From a bacterium (GTDB lineage Bacteria > Pseudomonadota > Gammaproteobacteria > UBA6186 > Azoamicaceae): a stretch of DNA of 60,630 nt. A program made the position numbers and the translations under genes. Of this stretch, positions 54,764 to 60,630 are shown in pieces. The notes beneath the pieces are model-generated. The model was not told the origin of the DNA and did not search any database. It saw only the letters and a list, made by a program, of their open reading frames with translations. The DNA lies in NCBI GenBank assembly GCA_027364575.1, contig DAHXPC010000011.1, forward strand, positions 1-60,630, read 5' to 3'. The stretch's first letter is position 1. Every line of letters starts with the position of its first letter.

Positions 54764-56246
54764 TAGGGTTATTCAAGACATCACGATGGACAGTCGCCAG
54801 GTAAAGCCTGGCGATTTGTTTATTGCCGTTCCAGGCTTAACCGTCGATGGACGCACGTATATAGAGCAGGCCCTTAAAAACGGTGCCGCCGCTATTTTGT
54901 GCGAGGCCAATGCTTACGATTTTCCGTCCAGTAAAGCATCAAACCCTGCGGTGATCCCAATTCCGCATTTGAAAAGTATTATTGGCCATATTGCTGGCCG
55001 TTTCTTTGACGATCCTTCTCAACATTTGCCAGTTATCGGTATTACCGGTACCAGCGGTAAAACCTCTACCGCGCATTTTATTGCTCAATTTTTTGCGAGC
55101 TGCCATAAACGATGTGCCATGATGGGTACACTGGGAGTGGGATTTTTAGGGGAACTGCAGGAAACTGGCTGTACCACCCTGGATGCAATTGCCACCCAAC
55201 GGGCTTTAGCAACCCTAAAAGATGCGCATGCGGATGTGGTCGCCATGGAAGTCACTTCTCATGCGTTAGCGCAAAATCGTGTAGCAGGTGTTCAGTTTCA
55301 GACCGCCATTTTTACCAATTTAAGCCGTGATCACCTGGATTACCATCAAAGCATGGCGCACTATTGGCAGGAAAAACAAAAATTATTTCTTGAGTTTGCG
55401 CCAAAATTTAGCATTATTAACATGGATGATGAGTACGGCCAAGCTTTGCTGAATGAAAAGCAATTATATGCCGATGGCACACGGGTCATTGCCTATACCG
55501 CCTATTCTGATCGCGCTGAAATTCCGACATCTGTACCAGAATCTGCTTTTTTGAAAGAAGGGATGGAACTGATTACGACGCATAATTTGATCTTAGACGC
55601 AGCCGGTATTCGTGCAACGATTCGAACCCCCTGGGGGGCGGGCCAGTTAACCTGTCCTCTATTTGGACGTTTTAATCTAAGCAATGTATTAGCCGCCGTT
55701 GCCACTTTATGCTTGCAAGGAATTCCATTAGCCGACATTTTAGCCGCGACACCCGTATTAACAACCGTACCGGGTCGCATGATGCGCTTTGGCGGTATGG
55801 GTACTAAGCCTTTGGTCATTGTTGATTACGCCCATAAGCCAAATGCTTTGGCACAAGTGTTAGAAGTTTTACGTAAACATTGTAAAGGTAAGATATGGTG
55901 CGTATTTGGCTGTGGCGGAGATAGAGATAAAGGCAAAAGGCCTTTGATGGCTGCTCATGTTGAAAATTTAAGCGATCATTTTATCATTACGCAAGATAAT
56001 CCCAGAACCGAAGATCCAAATGCGATAGTGCAAGATATTTTAAGCGGCCTTCACTCACCCGAAAAGGCGGTGATTGAGTCTGATCGCAAAAAAGCCATTG
56101 CTTGTGCCATCCAGGCGGCAAACTCAGAAGATGTTGTGCTTATCGCGGGTAAAGGGCATGAAGACTATCAAATAATAGGCACGCAAAAATTCGAATTATC
56201 CGATATCCAAGAAGTTCAACTGGCATTAGAGAAGCGAACAACATGA
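54756..56246 (+). CDS. murE: UDP-MurNAc-tripeptide synthetase MurE
   Basis: ATG 54756 lies inside the ftsI end and gives 496 residues starting MNDRVIQDITMDSRQVKPGD. It has ATP loop GITGTSGKTSTAHFIAQ, NLSRDHLDYH, and DNPR (TQDNPRTEDP), the motif for meso-diaminopimelate use. The N-terminal domain is about 20 residues shorter than in E. coli MurE; an upstream in-frame start at 54705 (MIIKICVWH...) does not restore family sequence. Confidence 0.94.
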   Translation: MNDRVIQDITMDSRQVKPGDLFIAVPGLTVDGRTYIEQALKNGAAAILCEANAYDFPSSKASNPAVIPIPHLKSIIGHIAGRFFDDPSQHLPVIGITGTSGKTSTAHFIAQFFASCHKRCAMMGTLGVGFLGELQETGCTTLDAIATQRALATLKDAHADVVAMEVTSHALAQNRVAGVQFQTAIFTNLSRDHLDYHQSMAHYWQEKQKLFLEFAPKFSIINMDDEYGQALLNEKQLYADGTRVIAYTAYSDRAEIPTSVPESAFLKEGMELITTHNLILDAAGIRATIRTPWGAGQLTCPLFGRFNLSNVLAAVATLCLQGIPLADILAATPVLTTVPGRMMRFGGMGTKPLVIVDYAHKPNALAQVLEVLRKHCKGKIWCVFGCGGDRDKGKRPLMAAHVENLSDHFIITQDNPRTEDPNAIVQDILSGLHSPEKAVIESDRKKAIACAIQAANSEDVVLIAGKGHEDYQIIGTQKFELSDIQEVQLALEKRTT

Positions 56247-57604
56247 ATGTATTAAGCCTGTCGTACATAGCCAAAATTCTTAATTTACCCAATGCAAATC
56301 CAGATATACGCATCAAAGGGGTGAATGCAGATACGCGAAAAATAGTGCCAGGCGATCTCTTCGTGGCCTTGCCCGGTGAAAGGGTTGATGGACATGATTA
56401 TATTCAAGAAGCCACCGCAAAAGGGGCAGTAGCCGTTTTAGCCAGTCGAAAGCTAGAAACGCATTTGCCGTGTCTGATTGTCCCTAATACTTTACAGGCG
56501 CTCGGGATTTTGGCAAAACATTATCGGGCACAATTTTCGATTCCGCTACTGGCGTTAACGGGGAGTTGTGGTAAAACCACGGTAAAAGAAATGATAGCCG
56601 GTATTTTAGCCGTTAAAGGATCTGTTTTGGCCACCTTAGGCAATCAAAATACCGAAGTGGGCGTTCCATTAACGCTATTACGGTTATTACCCGAACATTC
56701 GGCAGCCGTTGTAGAAATGGGGGCACGTCACAAAAATGATATCGCTTATCTGATGTCTATCACCAATCCTTCAATCAGTTTAATTACGAATGCAGGGGTG
56801 GCACATATTGAAATATTTGGCAGTGAACAAGGGATAGCACAGGCTAAGGGTGAGATTTTTGAAGGGTTAAGCCCAGAAGGCACCGTTATTATTAATCGGG
56901 ATGATGCCAATGCAGAATATTGGTTGGGTCTTTTAAAACCGACTCAGCGCCTGATAACCTTTGGATTCCAGGAAAAAGCTGAGATCAGAGCCATCAATGT
57001 CCAAATAGGATCCCAAGACTCCCGTTTTGAATTAATCACTGATATTGGATCTATTTTCATAAAGCTATCAACGGTAGGCGAACATAATATTCAAAATGCA
57101 TTAGCCGCTGCTGCTGGTGCACGCGCGATGGGTGTAAGTTTAGCGGATATTCAAGCCGGCTTAGAAAATTTCAGATCTGTGACCGGGCGTTTGCAGTTCA
57201 AGGCGGGATCTCTTGGCGCGGTTATTATAGATGATACTTATAATGCGAATCCGGCTTCTATGCGTGCAGCCCTTGCTGTGCTTGCAAAGTTGCCCGGCAA
57301 AAAGATTTTTGTGATGGGCGATATGTTTGAATTGGGCAGCGATGCATTAGATGCTCACCGGCAAATGGGCATCGAGGCAAAACAATTGGGCATTAATACA
57401 TTTTTAGGCATTGGGGAGTTAACACGTGCTGCCAGTGAAAGCTTTGGCGAAAATGCCGCGCATTATTCCGATAAAGCATCTTTAATAGATGCACTCAGTG
57501 TTCTTTCTGTGGAAGGGGCGACGATTTTAATTAAAGGCTCGCGTGGGATGCGCATGGAAGAGGTGGTTGCCGCACTTTGTGTAAAGCATCCAGTAAATAA
57601 ATAG
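56243..57604 (+). CDS. murF: UDP-MurNAc-pentapeptide synthetase MurF
   Basis: The 453-residue ligase has DTRKIVPGDLFVALPGERVD, ATP loop GSCGKTTVKEMIA, NTEVGVPLTLLRL and DDTYNANPASM. It adds D-Ala-D-Ala to the tripeptide. Four-base overlap with murE. Confidence 0.96.
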   Translation: MNVLSLSYIAKILNLPNANPDIRIKGVNADTRKIVPGDLFVALPGERVDGHDYIQEATAKGAVAVLASRKLETHLPCLIVPNTLQALGILAKHYRAQFSIPLLALTGSCGKTTVKEMIAGILAVKGSVLATLGNQNTEVGVPLTLLRLLPEHSAAVVEMGARHKNDIAYLMSITNPSISLITNAGVAHIEIFGSEQGIAQAKGEIFEGLSPEGTVIINRDDANAEYWLGLLKPTQRLITFGFQEKAEIRAINVQIGSQDSRFELITDIGSIFIKLSTVGEHNIQNALAAAAGARAMGVSLADIQAGLENFRSVTGRLQFKAGSLGAVIIDDTYNANPASMRAALAVLAKLPGKKIFVMGDMFELGSDALDAHRQMGIEAKQLGINTFLGIGELTRAASESFGENAAHYSDKASLIDALSVLSVEGATILIKGSRGMRMEEVVAALCVKHPVNK

Positions 57605-57628
57605 ACAAAGGATTATAGGAAAACCGAT

Positions 57629-58711
57629 ATGTTAATTTGGCTTGCCTCATATTTAAAACAGTATTATCACGCCTTTAGTGTTTTTGAATATATTACCTTA
57701 AGGGCAATTTTGGCGACTTTAACCGCATTGATTATTGCTTTGTTGGTGGGGCCTGCCATGATCCGCTGGCTTACGCGGGGTAAGGTTGGCCAGATTGTGA
57801 GAAACGAGGGGCCTAAAAGCCACTATAGCAAAGCAGGCACCCCGACCATGGGCGGTGCCATGATACTGCTCGCGATTGCGATTGCCACTCTTTTATGGAG
57901 TGATCTGCGCAATTATTATGTGTGGGTCGTGTTGGCCGTTACCTTAGGATTTGGCGCCATTGGTTGGGTAGATGATTATCGAAAACTGCTGGGTAAAAAT
58001 ACGAAAGGATTACCTGGGAGATGGAAATATTTTTGGCAGTCGGTTATTGGGTTATTAGTCGCGGTTTTTTTATATACGAAAGCGGTGACGCCGGCGGAAA
58101 CACAATTGCTGTTACCGTTTTTTAAAAATATTATGATTCCCTTAGGCTTGTTTTATATTGTATTAACCTATTTTGTGATTGTCGGCACCAGTAATGCTGT
58201 AAATCTCACCGATGGACTCGATGGATTAGCCATTATGCCGATTGTATTGGTCGGGGGCGCGTTAGGAATTTTTGCCTATGTAACAGGGCATATCAATTTT
58301 TCACATTATTTATCGATCCCCTATGTGCATGGGGTAGAAGAAATTGCCGTTTTTTGTGGGGCATTGGTGGGCTCTGGTTTAGGGTTTCTTTGGTTTAATA
58401 CCTATCCTGCCCAAGTATTTATGGGCGATGTCGGTGCTTTAGGCTTAGGGGCCGCCCTTGGCGTCATTGCCGTATTGGTTCGCCAGGAACTGGTTTTGTT
58501 TATAATGGGCGGGGTGTTTGTGGCAGAAACCCTTTCCGTCATGATACAGGTGATTTCATTTAAATTGACGGGTAAGCGGGTATTCAAAATGGCACCCATT
58601 CATCATCATTTTGAATTATTGGGATGGCCGGAGCCTCGAGTAATCGTCCGCTTTTGGATTATTACCGTGGTTTTGGTGTTGTTTGGGCTTGCGACTTTAA
58701 AATTGCGGTAA
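57629..58711 (+). CDS. mraY: Phospho-N-acetylmuramoyl-pentapeptide transferase MraY
   Basis: The 360-residue membrane enzyme has ten TMs and the catalytic motifs [24 protein letters not shown] and [11 protein letters not shown]. It makes lipid I from undecaprenyl phosphate and UDP-MurNAc-pentapeptide. AAGGAT precedes the start. Confidence 0.97.
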   Translation: MLIWLASYLKQYYHAFSVFEYITLRAILATLTALIIALLVGPAMIRWLTRGKVGQIVRNEGPKSHYSKAGTPTMGGAMILLAIAIATLLWSDLRNYYVWVVLAVTLGFGAIGWVDDYRKLLGKNTKGLPGRWKYFWQSVIGLLVAVFLYTKAVTPAETQLLLPFFKNIMIPLGLFYIVLTYFVIVGTSNAVNLTDGLDGLAIMPIVLVGGALGIFAYVTGHINFSHYLSIPYVHGVEEIAVFCGALVGSGLGFLWFNTYPAQVFMGDVGALGLGAALGVIAVLVRQELVLFIMGGVFVAETLSVMIQVISFKLTGKRVFKMAPIHHHFELLGWPEPRVIVRFWIITVVLVLFGLATLKLR

Positions 58712-58792
58712 GTCTGGTAAAATTAGTTTTCAAGATTATGAATATCCATCCCCTTTACACGACAAGCGGGGGAGGGTTAGGGTGGGGGTCGG

Positions 58793-60127
58793 GTGAACGA
58801 TAAACCAAATATTGTTGTCATGGGTCTAGGCGATAGTGGCCTATCGGTCATTCAATATTTTCATAATAAGAATATTCCTGTGGCGGTAGTCGATAGCCGC
58901 ATAGCGCCGCCCAAATTATCAGAATGTCGAAAATTGTATCCAAATGTACCTGTCTATACCGGCGGCTTTCCAAAAGAAATATTGGCAGAAGCTTCCACAC
59001 TGGTTTTAAGCCCCGGCATAGCCGTTGATCACCCCGATATTCGATCGGCCGTAAATGTGCATACTGAAATCATTGGCGATATTGAATTATTTGCCAGAGA
59101 AATCCAAGCCCCTGTTATTGCGATTACCGGCTCGAATGGAAAAAGTACCCTGACCACCCTGGTGGGTGAAATGGCAATAAGGGCCAACATCCCAACGCGT
59201 GTGGGGGGCAATTTAGGGATCCCAGCGCTTTCGTTATTAGAACAAAATGCTGAATTATATGTCTTAGAATTGTCGAGCTTTCAATTAGAAACCACGTATT
59301 CTCTGCATCCAAAAGTGGCCACTATTTTAAATATATCGCCTGATCATTTAGATCGCTATGCATCATTGGATGCCTATTATTTGGCTAAAAAACGCATCTA
59401 TACGGGCGCTGAACAGATTGTTTTTAATCGAGATGAACCATACTTAAGTTGCGATATCCCAATCCATATTCCTGCCGTCAGTTTTGGTTTAGATAAGCCT
59501 TCTCATCACAATTATGGGTTAATTCATGATACAGAATTGCAGTTGGCAAAAGGCCAAGAACGATTGCTTCCCTTGTCACAATTAAAACTCTTTGGCTGGC
59601 ATAATGTCGCCAATGCATTAGCAGCCCTTGCTTTGGGGGGGGCTGCTGGCCTTCCAATGGATAAAATGTTAGAAGTTTTGCAAAGCTTTGCAGGCTTAGC
59701 GCATCGGTGCGAATGGGTAAGGGAATACAACGGCGTACAATGGATCAATGATTCAAAAGGCACCAATGTTGGGGCAACCCTCGCTGCCTTACATGGATTG
59801 GCTGCTGATATTCCCGGAAAATGGATCTTAATTGCCGGAGGCGTTGGAAAAAATGCAGACTTTTCGCCTTTAAAAATGGCAGTTGCAAAATATTGCAGAG
59901 CGGTTGTGCTAATCGGCGAGGCACAAGATGAACTTTACGCATTATTGGGATCATCAATTCCTTGCAAGCGGGCAAATAGTTTGCAAGTGGCTGTTATGCT
60001 AGCCAAACAATGCGCACAAAATGGAGATGGCGTGCTTTTATCGCCTGCCTGCGCCAGCTTTGACATGTTTGCCAATTTTGCAGAACGAGGAGAAATATTT
60101 AAAGCCCTGGTTCAGGAATTGCTTTAA
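58793..60127 (+). CDS. murD: UDP-MurNAc-alanine:D-glutamate ligase MurD
   Basis: GTG start after GGGTC. The 444-residue ligase has VMGLGDSGLSVIQYF, ATP loop GSNGKSTLTTLVGEM, NISPDHLDRY and NDSKGTNVGA. It adds D-Glu in the cytoplasm. It is separated from mraY by 81 bp that include a G-rich stretch (GGGGGAGGGTTAGGGTGGGG). ftsW, the usual next gene, does not follow. Confidence 0.96.
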   Translation: MNDKPNIVVMGLGDSGLSVIQYFHNKNIPVAVVDSRIAPPKLSECRKLYPNVPVYTGGFPKEILAEASTLVLSPGIAVDHPDIRSAVNVHTEIIGDIELFAREIQAPVIAITGSNGKSTLTTLVGEMAIRANIPTRVGGNLGIPALSLLEQNAELYVLELSSFQLETTYSLHPKVATILNISPDHLDRYASLDAYYLAKKRIYTGAEQIVFNRDEPYLSCDIPIHIPAVSFGLDKPSHHNYGLIHDTELQLAKGQERLLPLSQLKLFGWHNVANALAALALGGAAGLPMDKMLEVLQSFAGLAHRCEWVREYNGVQWINDSKGTNVGATLAALHGLAADIPGKWILIAGGVGKNADFSPLKMAVAKYCRAVVLIGEAQDELYALLGSSIPCKRANSLQVAVMLAKQCAQNGDGVLLSPACASFDMFANFAERGEIFKALVQELL

Positions 60128-60303
60128 CTAAAAATATCTGTCCTATATTATAGAGTGCCTTTTCTCCCTTCTTCTTTCCTCAACTGCCTAGCCCCAATTC
60201 TACCCATGAGATGAGCCAGTCTTTTTGGTCGGTTTAGCACTGAAATCATCTTGTTGTTGGGAGGGTTATATACATAACCCTAGATCGGACAATTGATGTG
60301 CTT

Positions 60304-60414
60304 TCAACTTTTTCCGTCAGTTAATTCTTTATCCTGCTCAAGGGTAAATATAAAATATTTTTCCGTGGAGGTTCCTGTATTTGTATCTTTTAAATCCCCA
60401 GTCAGCGCAGCCAT
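60304..60414 (-). CDS. Possible 36-residue peptide
   Basis: ATG 60414 with AGGA six bases before starts MAALTGDLKDTNTGTSTEKY and ends GKS. It is isolated and unrecognised; may be a gene remnant. The remaining 60128-60553 shows no other gene. Confidence 0.25.
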   Translation of the reverse strand: MAALTGDLKDTNTGTSTEKYFIFTLEQDKELTDGKS

Positions 60415-60553
60415 GAAATATCCTAGAATGAGTTAATTATTTAAATATAGCTGTTACCCTAAATTTTTACGAAGATATTCGAGACCTATTATGGTCTCAA
60501 ATGTTGTTTGCTTCTTCTGCCGTTAAATCTATTTTTTCTGGAATAGGTTTTTG

Positions 60554-60630
60554 GGCACTGTTGCAAAAATTGCCCAATTGCTATAATGATGAGCTTAACA
60601 CAGCTTGGGACTATGAGTAAATTATGACCA
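60554..60630 (+). mobile_element. IS6-family insertion sequence, left end (cut by window edge)
   Basis: GGCACTGTTGCAAA at 60554-60567 is the terminal repeat of IS6-family elements (as in IS26). An ATG at 60624 is at the distance where the transposase normally starts. The element continues outside the window. Confidence 0.75.

Noticed and set aside
58740..58792. G-rich stretch between mraY and murD as a REP element or terminator
   Set aside because: It is not self-complementary and no second copy is evident in the window.

Overview
The window looks like a chromosomal segment of a gammaproteobacterium with a roughly 40% GC genome. Gene content and order point to the Legionellales / Coxiella / Berkiella side of the class: gammaproteobacterial signature loci (sspAB after petABC, rsmI-lpoA-yraN-dolP, yajC-secDF, trmJ-iscS, mraZ-murD) sit among eukaryote-like genes (RCC1-type repeats, ankyrin-like protein, F-box-like protein, candidate permuted papain-fold protein), insertion sequences and decaying genes. 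That mix suggests a host-associated, probably intracellular bacterium. The placement is inference; no rRNA gene is present to test it.

Layout. 1-710: 3' end of an IS5-family element that cuts a TrkA-N/RCK gene, then a nested inverted repeat. 0.7-9.0 kb: S9 peptidase, an RND efflux pair, ttcA (one in-frame stop) and mltD. 9.4-13 kb: small lipoprotein, RCC1-repeat remnant, methyltransferase, DUF3579, an alpha/beta hydrolase and a partial MITE-like repeat. 13.3-20.8 kb: Fur-boxed feoAB, rplM-rpsI, petABC, sspAB. 20.9-25.9 kb: accessory island with an ankyrin-like pseudogene, an F-box-like gene flanked by two related coding remnants, a triple-BON protein and a 21-codon lipoprotein. 26.1-31.9 kb: hsp20 interrupted at its last codons by a 2,967-bp IS256-type transposon carrying a passenger gene, then an IS21 element placed between the ribosome-binding site and start codon of a DUF2905 gene. 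32-38.5 kb: unknown 508-residue protein, dolP-yraN-lpoA, rsmI, serine hydrolase. 38.5-40.1 kb: RNase P RNA, tRNA-Leu(CAA), a complete 241-bp MITE-like element, lipoprotein. 40.3-48.8 kb: yajC-secD-secF, suhB, EamA transporter, trmJ-iscS-iscA, orphan ParA. 49-51 kb: candidate cysteine-hydrolase effector, HigA remnant, LRR-like small protein. 51.2-60.1 kb: dcw cluster mraZ-rsmH-ftsL-ftsI-murE-murF-mraY-murD, with an IS6-family end shortly after murD.

How it fits together. Housekeeping operons (respiratory bc1 complex, protein translocation, peptidoglycan synthesis, outer-membrane maintenance, Fe-S supply, iron uptake) are compact and intact. Accessory segments between them show active remodelling: at least four IS ends, two MITE-like copies, and several genes broken by single nonsense codons or frameshifts. 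The most informative observation is the IS256-type unit. Its ends, its 8-bp target duplication and the reading frame of the interrupted hsp20 gene all agree that a TraB/EreA/ChaN-like gene moved together with the transposase.
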